64,000 nucleotides of DNA from Lysobacteraceae bacterium NML07-0707 (GTDB lineage: Bacteria; Pseudomonadota; Gammaproteobacteria; Xanthomonadales; Xanthomonadaceae): the NCBI GenBank assembly GCA_002798295.1, contig NWQT01000011.1, positions 1 through 64,000 on the forward strand. The letters are read 5' to 3'. A model generated the notes under the pieces. That model saw only the letters and a program-made list of their open reading frames with translations. It did no database searches and was not told the origin of the DNA. The stretch's first letter is position 1, and the number at the start of each line of letters is the position of its first letter. The translations under genes were made by a program, and so were the position numbers. This document shows positions 11,848-21,954 of this stretch, piece by piece.

Positions 11848-12882
11848 GTGGAACTCAATACTGAACGCCTGATTGCCCAGCTGCCCAAGGAACCACTGCG
11901 GCCGATTTACCTCGTTGCCGGGGTCGAACCGCTGCGGGTGCTGGAGGCTGCCGATGCCATACGCGCCCATGCCCGCGCCATGGGCTGCACGGAGCGCGAA
12001 GTATTCGATGCCGAGCCGCGCGATTTCAAATGGGAGCAGCTGCGCGGCGCCTTTGCCAGCATGGGACTGTTCAGCAGCCAGCGGCTGATTGAAGTGCGCC
12101 TGCCCACTGGCAAGCCCGGCAAAGACGGCGCCGCGCTCATCAGCGAATTCTGCGCCGCACCGCCAGAAGGCATCACCTTGCTCATCATCGCCAATGACTG
12201 GAGCAAATCGCATGCCGGCAAATGGAGCGAGGCCATCGCCAAGGCCGGTCATCTGGCCATCGCCTGGGCGGTCAAACCGCATGAGTTGATGGACTGGCTG
12301 GATACGCGCCTGCGCAGCCGTGGCCTGCGTGCCGAGCGCGATGCCATTGCCCAGCTGGCAGCACGGGTGGAAGGCAATCTGCTGGCCGCCGCACAAGAAG
12401 TGGACAAGCTGGCATTGCTGGCGGTGCCCGGACAGATGCTGGATGTAGCCGCCATGCAGGACTTGGTCGCCGATGCCGCGCGCTTTGATGTTTTCCGACT
12501 GACCGATGCGGCACTGAACGGCCAGCCCGCCCAGGTCACGCGCGTACTGGCCGGGCTGCGCGCCGAAGGCGAGGCTGTCCCGGCACTGCTGGGCATGGTG
12601 ATTCGCGAGCTGCAAATTGCGGAAAAACTGGCCGCGCTACAGGCGCGCGGCGGCAATCTGCAAGCCGAATTCCGGGCGCAGCGCATCTGGGAAGCCAAAC
12701 AGGCGCTCTACTTGCGCGCCCTGAAACGCCACGATAGCGCACGCTGGCGCCAGTTCCTGGCCGAAGCCGGACACATCGACCGCATGGCCAAAGGCCGCGC
12801 CGCAGGGGATGCCTGGCTGGCGCTTGAGCGCTTGCTGGTGGCGGTGGCCGAGCCGCGCGCCCTGCGGCTGCTTCCGGCATGA
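11848..12882 (+). CDS. holA: DNA polymerase III subunit delta
   Basis: A 344-aa clamp-loader subunit that opens the beta sliding clamp. The GTG start gives MELNTERLIAQLPKEPLRPIYLVAGVEPLRVLEAADAIR, the standard N-terminal AAA-like fold of HolA. Other family marks are RLIEVRLPTGKPGKDG, the IANDWSKS segment and the C-terminal collar domain with QRIWEAKQALYLRALKR. Its last 4 nt overlap the nadD start (ATGA), so the genes are translationally coupled. Confidence 0.95.
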   Translation: MELNTERLIAQLPKEPLRPIYLVAGVEPLRVLEAADAIRAHARAMGCTEREVFDAEPRDFKWEQLRGAFASMGLFSSQRLIEVRLPTGKPGKDGAALISEFCAAPPEGITLLIIANDWSKSHAGKWSEAIAKAGHLAIAWAVKPHELMDWLDTRLRSRGLRAERDAIAQLAARVEGNLLAAAQEVDKLALLAVPGQMLDVAAMQDLVADAARFDVFRLTDAALNGQPAQVTRVLAGLRAEGEAVPALLGMVIRELQIAEKLAALQARGGNLQAEFRAQRIWEAKQALYLRALKRHDSARWRQFLAEAGHIDRMAKGRAAGDAWLALERLLVAVAEPRALRLLPA

Positions 12883-13529
12883 GCCTGCGCATTCAATACG
12901 GCGGCAGCTTCGACCCGGTACACTGCGGCCATCTGGCGCTTGCCCGCACTGCCCGCGATACATTGCGCGCCACGGTGCATTTCATGCCCGCTGCCGACCC
13001 GCCGCACAAAGGCCCGACCGGAGCCGATGCCATGCAGCGCCTTGCCATGCTGCAACTGGCCATCGCCGACGAACCCGGCCTTGCCATCGACATCCGCGAG
13101 CTGCAACGTGAGGGGCCTTCCTACAGCATCGACAGCGTGCTGGCGCTACGCGCCGAACTTGGCCAGGACGCACCACTGGCTTTGCTGCTGGGTGCGGACA
13201 GTTTTCTCTCCCTGCCCAGCTGGCGGCGCTGGCGCGAGCTGCTCGTCCAGGTGCATATCGTGATTGCCGAACGCCCCGGCAGTGCGCTCGCCACGCAAGC
13301 CTTACCGCCCGACTTGGCCGCCATCAGCCAAGGTCGCTGGCAAAACCAGCCACAGCCGCTCCAGCAGACTGCGGCCGGATACTGGTACCGCCTGCCGATG
13401 CCACTGCGGCCGGAATCCTCCAGCGCCCTGCGCCGTGCGCTCGAACAAGGCGCGCCCGATTGGCGGCAATGGACCCCCGCCGCAGTCGCCCAGTACATCG
13501 ATGCCCACCAGCTTTACCGCAGGGGTTAG
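12879..13529 (+). CDS. nadD: Nicotinate-nucleotide adenylyltransferase
   Basis: A 216-aa enzyme that converts nicotinate mononucleotide and ATP to deamido-NAD in NAD biosynthesis. The nucleotidyltransferase motif [12 protein letters not shown] occupies residues 8-19. [10 protein letters not shown] is the substrate loop and [11 protein letters not shown] is the (I/S)SSxxIR-type ATP-binding motif near the C-terminus. Its ATG overlaps the holA stop. Confidence 0.95.
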   Translation: MSLRIQYGGSFDPVHCGHLALARTARDTLRATVHFMPAADPPHKGPTGADAMQRLAMLQLAIADEPGLAIDIRELQREGPSYSIDSVLALRAELGQDAPLALLLGADSFLSLPSWRRWRELLVQVHIVIAERPGSALATQALPPDLAAISQGRWQNQPQPLQQTAAGYWYRLPMPLRPESSSALRRALEQGAPDWRQWTPAAVAQYIDAHQLYRRG

Positions 13530-13561
13530 AATCAAGCCCTTTCCAACCGAGAGTTCCCCAC

Positions 13562-13957
13562 TTGTCCAGCCAGGCCCATATCGTCAAGACCACCGCCCCC
13601 AACCCCGCACCGCCGGTGGATGTCCTTTTGCAAACTGCCCGCGATGCCGTGGAAAACCTCAAGGCACAGGATGTGATGGTGCTTGATGTACGCGGCAAAA
13701 GCAGCGTCTGTGACCATATGGTGATTTGCTCGGGCACCTCCACCCGCCATGTCAAAGCCATCGCCGACGAAGTGGTGCGTTTTGCCAAGCAGCTCGACTA
13801 CCAACCGCTGGGCGTGGAAGGCGAACAAGAAGCCGAATGGGTGCTGGTGGATCTGGGCGATGTGGTCGTGCATGTGATGCTGCCGCGAGTACGCGAATTC
13901 TACGCGCTGGAGCGGCTATGGACAGTGGGCGATGAAGCCCCGCAGGATGCCGAGTAA
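13562..13957 (+). CDS. rsfS: Ribosomal silencing factor RsfS
   Basis: A protein of about 131 aa that binds uL14 and blocks subunit joining in starvation. The core [54 protein letters not shown] is typical RsfS/YbeB. No ATG lies at the expected place. I propose TTG 13562 with GAGAG about 8 nt upstream, about 30 nt after nadD. The frame is also open back into nadD (13460), but that part is clearly nadD antiphase sequence. The protein is about 25 aa longer than the E. coli one, mostly at the N-terminus. Confidence 0.9.
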   Translation: MSSQAHIVKTTAPNPAPPVDVLLQTARDAVENLKAQDVMVLDVRGKSSVCDHMVICSGTSTRHVKAIADEVVRFAKQLDYQPLGVEGEQEAEWVLVDLGDVVVHVMLPRVREFYALERLWTVGDEAPQDAE

Positions 13958-13969
13958 GCAACGCCCAAC

Positions 13970-14440
13970 ATGAAAGCCAGCCTGATTGCCGTCGGCGAGC
14001 GCGCCCCCGCATGGGTGGCCGAAGGCTTTGGCGAGTACCAAAAACGCCTCTCCCACGGCCTGCCCCTGCAACTTCTGGAAATCGCCCCCGGCGTTCGCGG
14101 CAAAGGCCGCGATAGCCAGCGCGCCATGCAGGAAGAAGGTGAGCGCGTCCTGGCCGCCATCCCCAAAGGCGCCTGGGTGGTGGCGCTCGATGGCCGGGGC
14201 AAGAGCTGGAGCTCGGAAAAACTGGCCGAGCGCCTTGAGCACTGGCGCGGCCAGGGGCGCGACCTGGCATTTTTGATTGGCGGCCCCGAAGGCCATGCCC
14301 CGGATGTCATCACCCGCGCCGATGAGTCCTGGTCACTGGGCGCGATGACCCTGCCGCATATGCTGGTGCGGCTGATTGTCGCCGAACAACTCTACCGCGC
14401 CCAATCAATGCTGATGAATCACCCCTACCATCGCGCCTGA
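13970..14440 (+). CDS. rlmH: 23S rRNA pseudouridine-1915 N3-methyltransferase
   Basis: A 156-aa SPOUT methyltransferase that modifies helix 69 of 23S rRNA. The knotted SAM-binding site is visible as FLIGGPEGHAPDV and the C-terminal LGAMTLPHMLVRLIVAEQLYRAQSMLMNHPYHR is the signature tail. Length matches the family. It lies 12 nt after rsfS and ends the conserved cluster. Confidence 0.96.
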   Translation: MKASLIAVGERAPAWVAEGFGEYQKRLSHGLPLQLLEIAPGVRGKGRDSQRAMQEEGERVLAAIPKGAWVVALDGRGKSWSSEKLAERLEHWRGQGRDLAFLIGGPEGHAPDVITRADESWSLGAMTLPHMLVRLIVAEQLYRAQSMLMNHPYHRA

Positions 14441-14486
14441 AGCATTATGCCTATACTTGGCAGGTATTGGGATGGGGTAGTGCGAG

Positions 14487-14702
14487 ATGAGTTGGGGCAT
14501 GATTTTGTTGATGGTCGCTGTTGTCGTGGTTTTTGTCGGATTTGGTTTTTTCCGCAAGCCAGGGGTGCGCTTATGGAGCGTCATGCCAATTTGGCGAGCA
14601 GGGGAATACCTCTACACACCCGGCATTGTGCTCTGGTGGCTGGGTATTGCCATCATGCTGGCAGCGAATGCGCTGCTGTGGATGGATATGCTGCGGAATT
14701 GA
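14487..14702 (+). CDS. Small two-helix membrane protein, unknown
   Basis: A 71-aa protein starting MSWGMILLMVAVVVVFVGFGFFRKPG, with a second hydrophobic segment IVLWWLGIAIMLAANALLWM. A purine-rich stretch (GGGATGGGGTAG) precedes the start. It is followed at once by a terminator, which supports a genuine transcription unit. I do not recognise a family. Confidence 0.6.
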   Translation: MSWGMILLMVAVVVVFVGFGFFRKPGVRLWSVMPIWRAGEYLYTPGIVLWWLGIAIMLAANALLWMDMLRN

Positions 14703-14717
14703 CGGTGTAACAGTTAT

Positions 14718-14748
14718 AAAAACGGCCCTCATCAAGAAGGCCGTTTTT
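14718..14748. terminator. Bidirectional terminator
   Basis: AAAAACGGCC and GGCCGTTTTT form a stem with a U-run on either strand. It separates the small membrane gene (plus) from the SIMPL gene (minus). Confidence 0.9.
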
Positions 14749-14770
14749 GTTTGTGAGGGCGTGTTTTCGC

Positions 14771-15505
14771 TTACTGACCCAGCTCGAACACCACGGCAAG
14801 GCGCACGCGGATGTCATTTTCGCCCACGGCCACGGGGGTGCTGGCATCAAAGGCTTCGGCCTTGGCGGCGCGGGCGCTCATCATCATCGGGGCGGGCATT
14901 CCGGCCAGTTGCTGGCCTTCGTCGATGCTGACAATGCGCCGGACTTTCAGCCCCAATTCACTGGCATAGCGCTCTGCGCGGCGGCGGGCTTCGGCCAGGG
15001 CGCGGCTGCGGGCTTCATCGCGGGCGGCTTCGGGCTTGTCCAGCTCGAACGCCGGGCCATGCAGCTCGTTGGCGCCGGCGCGCACCAGGATGTCCATGAT
15101 GCTGCCCAGCTTTTCCAGCTCGCGCACTTTCACTTGCACGCGGTTATTGGCCTGAAAGCCGGTGACGCGCGGCGGCTGCTTTTCGCTGTAGTGGTATTGC
15201 GGGTTGAGGCTGATGCCGCTGGTCTGGATGTCACGCTCGGCAATGCCGGCTTGCTTTAAGGTATCCAGCACTTTGTGCATTTCCTCGGCGTTTTGGCGCA
15301 TGGCGCTCTGCGTATCGGCAGCTTGTGTGCTGACGCCGGTGCTGATGCGGGCGATATCGGCGGCGCGCTGCACATGGCCTTCGGCCTCGATGGCAAGCAG
15401 GGTGCCTTGTTGGCTGGCGGAGGTGGAGGTGCTGGGGGGATTGGCAAATGTCATCGGCGTGGCAAGGGCAAGGTACAGGGCAAGCAGGGTGGGGCGAAGG
15501 CGCAT
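14771..15505 (-). CDS. Periplasmic SIMPL-domain (DUF541) protein
   Basis: A 244-aa protein with a signal peptide (MRLRPTLLALYLALATPMTFA). The mature part is a SIMPL/DUF541 domain: EGHVQRAADIARISTGVSTQAADTQSA, later VRELEKLGSIMDILVRAGANELHG and the conserved SRALAEARRRAERYASELG helix. Homologues such as E. coli YggE are periplasmic and linked to oxidative-stress tolerance, but the biochemical role is unclear. It is monocistronic, between a terminator and the divergent maf gene. Confidence 0.88.
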   Translation of the reverse strand: MRLRPTLLALYLALATPMTFANPPSTSTSASQQGTLLAIEAEGHVQRAADIARISTGVSTQAADTQSAMRQNAEEMHKVLDTLKQAGIAERDIQTSGISLNPQYHYSEKQPPRVTGFQANNRVQVKVRELEKLGSIMDILVRAGANELHGPAFELDKPEAARDEARSRALAEARRRAERYASELGLKVRRIVSIDEGQQLAGMPAPMMMSARAAKAEAFDASTPVAVGENDIRVRLAVVFELGQ

Positions 15506-15606
15506 GGTCAGCTCCTTGGGGGTGGTAAGACGTTGAACGCATGGGTAAGCATAACGGGGTTAAATCAAACCGCCTGTATCCGCTCTGCTCGGGTTATCCT
15601 GCCCGC

Positions 15607-16179
15607 ATGTCGCTCTATCTTGCCTCCCGTTCTCCGCGTCGCTCGGAACTTCTGGCGCGCCTGGGCGTGGCTTTTGCCACGCTGGATTTGGATATTCCCG
15701 AAATTCGGGCCAACACCGAAAGCCCGCGCGATTATGTGGCGCGCGTGGCGAGGCAAAAGGCCGAGGCCGGGTTGGCACAGCTGGATGGGGCCGCAGATGC
15801 CTGGGTGCTGGCCGCCGATACCGAGGTGATTTTGGGCGATGAGGTGCTGGGCAAACCGGCCGATGCGGCTGACGCCGCTGCGATGCTGGCGCGTCTGGCC
15901 GGGCGCCGCCATCAGGTGGTGACCACGCTTTGGCTGCTCTCGGCCGAAGCCAGAATGCATGCCGAATCGGTTTCGGAGGTGACTTTCGCTGCGCTTTCCG
16001 ATGCGCAGATAGCCGCTTATGTGGCCAGTGGTGGATGGCAGGGCAAGGCCGGGGGCTATGCCATTCAGGGCGTGGCCGAGGCCTTTGTTTCGCGGCTTTG
16101 CGGTAGCTACTCCGGCGTGATGGGCTTGCCCCTGCATGAAACCGCCACCTTGCTGCGGCAAGCCGGGGTGCTGGCATGA
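15607..16179 (+). CDS. maf: Maf-like nucleoside triphosphate pyrophosphatase (YhdE type)
   Basis: A 190-aa house-cleaning pyrophosphatase. [20 protein letters not shown] contains the conserved SxSPRR motif, with [16 protein letters not shown] and a C-terminal [10 protein letters not shown] as the other Maf signatures. The GGYAIQG form with its following AF is typical of the dTTP/UTPase (YhdE) group. ATG 15607 begins the family N-terminus. The stop overlaps the rng start by 4 nt, the same maf-rng pair as in E. coli. Confidence 0.93.
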   Translation: MSLYLASRSPRRSELLARLGVAFATLDLDIPEIRANTESPRDYVARVARQKAEAGLAQLDGAADAWVLAADTEVILGDEVLGKPADAADAAAMLARLAGRRHQVVTTLWLLSAEARMHAESVSEVTFAALSDAQIAAYVASGGWQGKAGGYAIQGVAEAFVSRLCGSYSGVMGLPLHETATLLRQAGVLA

Positions 16180-17690
16180 GCGAGGAGATTCTGGTCAATG
16201 TCACCCCGCGCGAAACCCGTGTGGCGGTGGTGGAAAACGGCATGTTGCAGGAGTTGCACATCGAGCGCGGCGGCCATCGCGGTGTGGTCGGCAATATCTA
16301 CAAGGGCAAGGTGCAGCGGGTAATGCCGGGCATGCAGGCGGCCTTCGTGGACATTGGCCTTGAGCGCGCAGCGTTTTTGCATGCCAATGATATTCATCGT
16401 CCCAGCGTGGCCGTGGGCAATGACGGGCAGACGGTGGAAGCGGGCGATATGCCGGCCACCCAGGTGCGTCCGATCAGCGAGCTGCTGCGCGAAGGTCAGG
16501 ACATCGTGGTGCAGGTGCTGAAAGACCCGATTGGCAGCAAGGGGGCACGGCTGACCACGCAAATCAGCATCCCCTCGCGCTATCTGGTGCTGCTGCCGCA
16601 GTCCAGGGTGATTGGCGTGTCGGCGCGCATCGAGGATGAGGCTGAGCGGTTGCGGCTCAAATCGCAGGTTGCCGGGCTGTCGCTGCCTGCGGCGGCAGGT
16701 TATATCGTGCGTACCAATGCCGAAGGCGTGTCGCCGGAAGCCCTGGCCGAGGATATTGCTTATCTGAGTCGTGCCTGGGCGCTGATTGAGCAACGCTCGC
16801 GCGAATCGAAAGTTGGCACCTGCATTTACGAAGACCTGACCCTGCCGCTGCGCGCAGTGCGTGACCTGATTCGCCGTGATGTGGAAAAAGTGCGGGTGGA
16901 CTCGCGCGAAACCTTTGAAAAACTGCGTGCATTCGCCGCGCAGTACATGCCCGGCCAGCCCGAGCAGGGGGACGGTCTGGCTGACAAGGTCGAGCATTAC
17001 AGCGGTTCGCGGCCGATTTTCGACCTGTACGGGGTCGAGGATGAAATCCAGCGCGCATTGCAGAAGCAGGTGCCGCTCAAATCCGGTGGCTATCTGGTGA
17101 TTGACCAGACCGAAGCGATGACCACGGTGGATGTCAATACCGGCAGTTTTCTCGGGCAGCGCACGCTGGAAGAAACCGTGTACCGCACCAATCTGGAAGC
17201 GGCGCAGGCGCTGGCGCGGCAGCTTAGGCTGCGCAATCTGGGCGGCATCATCATCATCGACTTCATCGACATGCACGATGCCGAGCATCGCCGTCAGGTA
17301 CTGCGCACGCTGGAAAAGTCACTGGCCAAAGACCATGCCAAAACCACGGTGTATGACTTCTCGCCATTGGGTCTGGTGGAAATGACCCGCAAGCGCACCG
17401 TGGAAAGCCTGGAGCGGCAGCTATCGGAAACCTGCGGGCAATGTGGCGGGCGCGGTACGGTCAAGACCGCCGAAACCGTTACCTATGAAATTTTCCGGGA
17501 AATCACCCGCGCGGTGCGGCAGTTCGATGCCGAGGGGCTTTTGGTGATTGCATCGCCCGGCATCGTCAACCGCATTACCGAAGAAGAGTCCGTGGCGGTG
17601 GCCGAGCTTGAGGAGTTTCTGGGCAAGAGCATCCGTTTCCAGGCCGATGAGCAATATCAGCAGGAGCAATACGATGTGGTGTTGCTCTAG
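16176..17690 (+). CDS. rng: Ribonuclease G
   Basis: A 504-aa endoribonuclease of the RNase E/G family that acts in 16S rRNA 5' maturation and mRNA turnover. An S1 domain with an insert (from [23 protein letters not shown]) is followed by a 5'-sensor/RNase H-like region. The catalytic aspartates lie in MTTVDVNTG and [11 protein letters not shown]. The zinc-link cysteines appear in [10 protein letters not shown]. It lacks the long disordered tail of RNase E and matches RNase G in length. It is coupled to maf by an ATGA overlap. Confidence 0.95.
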   Translation: MSEEILVNVTPRETRVAVVENGMLQELHIERGGHRGVVGNIYKGKVQRVMPGMQAAFVDIGLERAAFLHANDIHRPSVAVGNDGQTVEAGDMPATQVRPISELLREGQDIVVQVLKDPIGSKGARLTTQISIPSRYLVLLPQSRVIGVSARIEDEAERLRLKSQVAGLSLPAAAGYIVRTNAEGVSPEALAEDIAYLSRAWALIEQRSRESKVGTCIYEDLTLPLRAVRDLIRRDVEKVRVDSRETFEKLRAFAAQYMPGQPEQGDGLADKVEHYSGSRPIFDLYGVEDEIQRALQKQVPLKSGGYLVIDQTEAMTTVDVNTGSFLGQRTLEETVYRTNLEAAQALARQLRLRNLGGIIIIDFIDMHDAEHRRQVLRTLEKSLAKDHAKTTVYDFSPLGLVEMTRKRTVESLERQLSETCGQCGGRGTVKTAETVTYEIFREITRAVRQFDAEGLLVIASPGIVNRITEEESVAVAELEEFLGKSIRFQADEQYQQEQYDVVLL

Positions 17691-17703
17691 GGGCTTTGCC
17701 TGT

Positions 17704-18015
17704 TTGCCCTGTTCTGGCGTGCCGAGTACCACAGCGGCCAATGGGAGAAGGCAGGGCATGTTTGAGCAGCGCACAGCGATGCGAGTTTGCCCTGCCGCCA
17801 TTGGCCGCGAGGAACGCAGGGCACCCCGCGTAGCGGGGCGCGTCAGCCAGGGCAGATTCTTTGCCTCCTTTCTTTTAAAGAAAGGAGGTGCGCTGCCGGG
17901 CGCATATCCCGGCATTGAGCGTATGGCAATGGCTGAAATCATTTCGAGCATGGCGGGGCAGGTCAGATCGTTCGGGCGCTATTTATTGGCTGCTCGGCGC
18001 CTCAGAACAGGGCGG
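17704..18015. repeat. TIR-bounded structured repeat element, copy A
   Basis: This fills most of the 405-bp gap between rng and yhdP. Its ends are imperfect inverted repeats (17704-17726 and 17993-18015; 18 of 23 positions pair, including the shared core GCCCTGTTCTG). Positions 17706-17917 closely match the reverse complement of copy B (about 23604-23816). Inside are several hairpins: GGCAGGGCA/TGCCCTGCC, CCCCGC-GTA-GCGGGG (17824-17838), CCTCCTTTCTTT/AAAGAAAGGAGG (17864-17888) and GCCGGG/CCCGGC. The remaining 80 bp up to the right end differ from copy B. Short open frames here are not conserved and I treat them as spurious. Confidence 0.8.
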
Positions 18016-18095
18016 AGAGTCAACAGCAACAGCCAACAGCAACAATCGGGCTGGCAAAGCATTGGCTGCAAGCAGCGTAAATGGAGCTGTGCCTG

Positions 18096-21000
18096 ATGCC
18101 TGATGTGCTACGGCGTAGTTTCCGCCTTGCCGGCAAATCACTCTGGTACAGCTTTGCGGTACTGGTATTGCTGCTGGTACTGGCCTATCTGGCAGCCCAG
18201 CAGGGGCTGCGCTGGCTGGAGGCAAACCCGGCACGGGTGGCGGCATGGCTCAGCCAGAAAGCCGGGCAGCCAGTGCGCTTTTCTGCCTTGAAGGCTGGCT
18301 GGACGCGGCGCGGGCCGTTACTGCAAATGTCCGGGCTTGGCCTTGGCAAGACCGATAACGCGCTTGGCATCGAACACGCCGAGCTGCTGGTGGCGGTCTA
18401 TGGCGGCTGGCTGCCGGGACGGCGCCTGACCGAGTTGCGCCTGCATGGGCTGGAATTGACGCTGGCGCAAGCCGAAGATGGCCGTTGGCAGGTGCATGGC
18501 CTGCCCGGAGAGCGGCAAGCCCGGGGCGATGCGCTGGATGATTTGCAGGCGCTGGGCGAATTGCAGGTGATACGCGGGCGGCTGCGCGTTGCGCCCAAAA
18601 GCGCCGCGACAGCCATCGTTATCCCGCGTGTGGATGTACGCTTGCAGTCGCAACAAAAACGCCTGCGGGCAGGCATTCGCGCCTGGGCCGATGAAGCCGC
18701 GAGCCCGCTCAATGCAGCACTGGATTTTGACCGCGAAACCGGCAATGGCGCGTTTTATGTCGGCGCCCGCAGGCTGGATTTGGCCGCCTGGTCGCAATGC
18801 CTCAACTGGCAGGGTGTGGCGGTGGATGGCGGTCAGGGACAGTTGCAGGCCTGGCTTGCGCTTGCCAATCACCAAGTGCAGTCGGTGAGCGCCGTGGCCG
18901 AGCTTGAAAACCTGCATCTGCGCGCGCAACACACGGTGCCCGGCGGCACCCATGAGCGGGTATTCAAGCAGTTCCAGCAACGCCTGCATTTTGCCCGTGA
19001 AGGCGATGACTGGCGCTTGCAGTTGCCGCGGCTCCGTCTGCAACAGGCAGGTCGAGAGCTGCGCATGGACGGTATCAGCGCCGAGCACAAAAACGGCCAG
19101 TGGCGGATGCACGCGCCGTATTTGCCGCTGGATAACGTGCTTGGCGTGGTCAGCCTTGCCGATGCGCTCTCGCCAGAGCTGCGGCACTGGCTGGGGCGGG
19201 CAAGGCCGCAGGGTACGCTGCGCAATATCAAGGCCTATGGACAGGCTGGCCGGCTGGACTGGCTGGAGGCCGACGCGCAGGCGCTGGGCTTTTTGCCGGT
19301 GGCCGATGCGCCGGGTTTATCCGGTGTTGGCGGCAAGATTCGTGGCGATGGTGAAGGGCTGATGTTGGAGCTGGCAGCTGATGCGCCGATGGTGTTCGAC
19401 TGGCCGCGCGGTTTTGGCATCAAGCACCCGCTCAGGGCGCGCGGTACGTTGGCGCTATGGCGCGAAGGTAATGGCTTGCGTTTTGGCAGCGGCCATCTGG
19501 ACATACAGGGTGAGGGCTATCGCGCCAGGGCGCGCGGCGGCATGTGGTTCCAGAACGATGGCACGCGGCCGTGGATTGATATCGCCGCCAATATCGACGA
19601 TGCGCAAGTGCCGGTGGCGCGCAAGTTCTGGATTCACCATCTGATGCCACGCGAGGCGGTGGACTGGCTGAACATGGCGCTGGTGGGCGGGCAGCTGAAA
19701 AACGCCCGGGCAATGGTCAGTGGTGACCTGGATGACTGGCCGTTCGACCGTAACAATGGCCGTTTCGAGGCGCTGGCCGACATCGAAAACGCGCAGCTGC
19801 GCTTTCAGAATGACTGGCCGCCGATTGAAAAAGGCAGGCTTACCGCCCGCTTTATCGCCGATGGCATGGCGGTGGAAGGCAGCGGTGTTTTGGGCGGCGT
19901 GCAGGTGGAAGCCGTCAGCGCCCGTATTGCCCGGTTTGCCGGTGGCACGCTGGAAATCGATGCACAAGGGCAGGGCGATGCAGCCCACTTCCTGGGCGTG
20001 CTGCGACAAAGCCCGCTGAACAAAACCCTGGCCGATACGCTTGCGCGTGTGGAGGCGCGCGGCAAGGCGGCCGCCAGTTTTGCGCTCAGGCAGCCGCTTT
20101 ATGCCGGCGGGCCTGCCACGCGCATTGAAGGCGAAGTCATGCTCGATGGTGCGCTACTGGGCGAGCGCGAATTGCAGCTTGCGTTTTCTGAAGTGCGCGG
20201 CAAGGCCCGTTACGACCAGAATGGCTTCCGTGCCGATGAGCTGGCCGTCCTGCATGAAGGCCATCGCGGCCATCTGGCGCTGCGCGCAGGGGCTAGTCAT
20301 GTGGAAAGTGCAAGCCATATCTTCGAAGCCAATCTGCGCGGGCGTCTGAGTGCGGAAACATTGCTTGCCCGCGCGCCGCAGTTGCAGTGGTTGCAGCCGC
20401 ACCTGCGTGGCCAGTCGCACTGGAATATTGCCGTTGCCCTGCCCGCAGGCAGTGATGCCGGCAGCGCCGTACCCAGCCAGATCGTGCTGCAAAGCGATTT
20501 GCAGGGCACGGCCATCCATCTGCCCAGCCCCCTGCAAAAACCGGCGGCGCAGGCGTTGCCATTGACCGTGCGCCTGCCGATGCCGCTGGAGGATGGCGAT
20601 GTGGAGGTGGCATTGGGGGAGCGCCTTGGATTGGTGGCGCGCAGCCGCGGTGATGCGCTGGGTATCCGCGCCACTTTTGGCAGTCACAAGGCCGATGGCG
20701 CAGCGCCCCGGCAGGGCTTGCTGGTCAATGGCCGTGCGGCGATGGTGGATGCGCTGGGCTGGGGCAGCTTGCTGGGTGGTCAAGGCAGCCCGGCCAGTGG
20801 CAGTCTCGCTCCGGTGCGTGTGGACATGCAGGCAGCACAGTTGCAGCTTCTGGGGCAGCGTTTTGCCAATACCCGTCTACAAGTACAGCGCCAGCCCAGA
20901 GCCACCCGGGTCATGGTCGAAGGCGCGCAGCTATCTGGCAGTCTTATCGTGCCCGATGCCGATGGCGCGCCACTGCAAGGGCGTTTTGCGCGCCTGTATT

Positions 21001-21908
21001 GGCAGGGCGCTGGCGTTGCCCCAGCTGAAGCGGAAGATTTCTCGCCAATCGGGCAAAGCCTGAATCCGGCGAAAATCCCGCCACTGGATATTCGCGTGGA
21101 TGATTTGCGCCTGCAAAACGGCGCCTTGGGGCAGCTGGCCTTGCAAAGTCGCAGAACCGCGACCGGGATGCGGCTCGAATCGCTGAGCATCGAGCATCCC
21201 GGGCACAGCCTGCGGCTGGCCGGCGACTGGCAGGGGCAAGCCGGGCAGGCACGCAGTGCGTTTTCCGGGCAGCTGCAAAGCCGGGACTTTGGCGCGCTTC
21301 TTTCAACGCTGGGCTTTGCCGGCAAGCTGAAACACGGCAGCGGCAAGCTGGATTTCGCGCTGGCCTGGCCGGGAGCGCCGGCGGATTTTGCTCCCGCCCG
21401 GCTACAGGGCGAAATCAGTCTGGCGGTTGAAAACGGGCAACTGCTGGAGCTTGAGCCAGGCGCCGGGCGGGTGCTGGGGCTGCTCAGCGTGGCGCGATTG
21501 CCGCAGCGCCTGAGCCTGGATTTTCGTGACTTCTTCGACAAGGGCCTTGCCTTTGACCGGATTGAAGGCAAGGTGCAGTTCGCAAACGCCAGGGCGCGGG
21601 CGGAGCACTTCAGCATCGACGGGCCGGCGGCGCGCATCGACATCAGCGGCAGTGCCGACCTTGCGACCCGGCAGTTCGACCAGACCATCGAAGTCAAGCC
21701 GCGCACCGGCAATTTGCTGCCAGCCGTGGGGGCGATTGCCGCAGGCCCGGTCGGCGCGGCGGTGGGCGCGGTTGCCAATGCGGTTCTGAATAAGCCCTTG
21801 AGCAAGGTGGGTGCCAAGACTTATCGCGTGACCGGCCCTTGGGACAACCCCAGGGTGGAGGTGCAGAGCAAGTCGCAAATGGCGGAAAAGACCCCGCCGG
21901 ATGCTTAA
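18096..21908 (+). CDS. yhdP: YhdP family AsmA-like envelope protein (DUF3971)
   Basis: A protein of about 1270 aa with one N-terminal membrane helix ([21 protein letters not shown]) and a very long periplasmic part of beta-rich repeats ending in an AsmA-like C-terminus ([33 protein letters not shown]). This matches YhdP/TIGR02099 proteins, which bridge the envelope and carry phospholipids to the outer membrane. ATG 18096 has GGAG at 9-nt spacing; the in-frame ATG at 18081 overlaps that ribosome-binding site. The gene precedes tldD as in other Xanthomonadales and Enterobacteria. Its 3' end runs close to the tldD start (46 nt). Confidence 0.92.
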   Translation: MPDVLRRSFRLAGKSLWYSFAVLVLLLVLAYLAAQQGLRWLEANPARVAAWLSQKAGQPVRFSALKAGWTRRGPLLQMSGLGLGKTDNALGIEHAELLVAVYGGWLPGRRLTELRLHGLELTLAQAEDGRWQVHGLPGERQARGDALDDLQALGELQVIRGRLRVAPKSAATAIVIPRVDVRLQSQQKRLRAGIRAWADEAASPLNAALDFDRETGNGAFYVGARRLDLAAWSQCLNWQGVAVDGGQGQLQAWLALANHQVQSVSAVAELENLHLRAQHTVPGGTHERVFKQFQQRLHFAREGDDWRLQLPRLRLQQAGRELRMDGISAEHKNGQWRMHAPYLPLDNVLGVVSLADALSPELRHWLGRARPQGTLRNIKAYGQAGRLDWLEADAQALGFLPVADAPGLSGVGGKIRGDGEGLMLELAADAPMVFDWPRGFGIKHPLRARGTLALWREGNGLRFGSGHLDIQGEGYRARARGGMWFQNDGTRPWIDIAANIDDAQVPVARKFWIHHLMPREAVDWLNMALVGGQLKNARAMVSGDLDDWPFDRNNGRFEALADIENAQLRFQNDWPPIEKGRLTARFIADGMAVEGSGVLGGVQVEAVSARIARFAGGTLEIDAQGQGDAAHFLGVLRQSPLNKTLADTLARVEARGKAAASFALRQPLYAGGPATRIEGEVMLDGALLGERELQLAFSEVRGKARYDQNGFRADELAVLHEGHRGHLALRAGASHVESASHIFEANLRGRLSAETLLARAPQLQWLQPHLRGQSHWNIAVALPAGSDAGSAVPSQIVLQSDLQGTAIHLPSPLQKPAAQALPLTVRLPMPLEDGDVEVALGERLGLVARSRGDALGIRATFGSHKADGAAPRQGLLVNGRAAMVDALGWGSLLGGQGSPASGSLAPVRVDMQAAQLQLLGQRFANTRLQVQRQPRATRVMVEGAQLSGSLIVPDADGAPLQGRFARLYWQGAGVAPAEAEDFSPIGQSLNPAKIPPLDIRVDDLRLQNGALGQLALQSRRTATGMRLESLSIEHPGHSLRLAGDWQGQAGQARSAFSGQLQSRDFGALLSTLGFAGKLKHGSGKLDFALAWPGAPADFAPARLQGEISLAVENGQLLELEPGAGRVLGLLSVARLPQRLSLDFRDFFDKGLAFDRIEGKVQFANARARAEHFSIDGPAARIDISGSADLATRQFDQTIEVKPRTGNLLPAVGAIAAGPVGAAVGAVANAVLNKPLSKVGAKTYRVTGPWDNPRVEVQSKSQMAEKTPPDA

Positions 21909-21954
21909 AATCCCCTCCGGTCTTTATCCTGCGTTTTGCACGGAGTTGTATTTC

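Noticed and set aside
17548-18096. 182-codon frame in the rng-yhdP gap
   Set aside because: It runs through the structured repeat; the base changes between copies preserve stems, not a reading frame.
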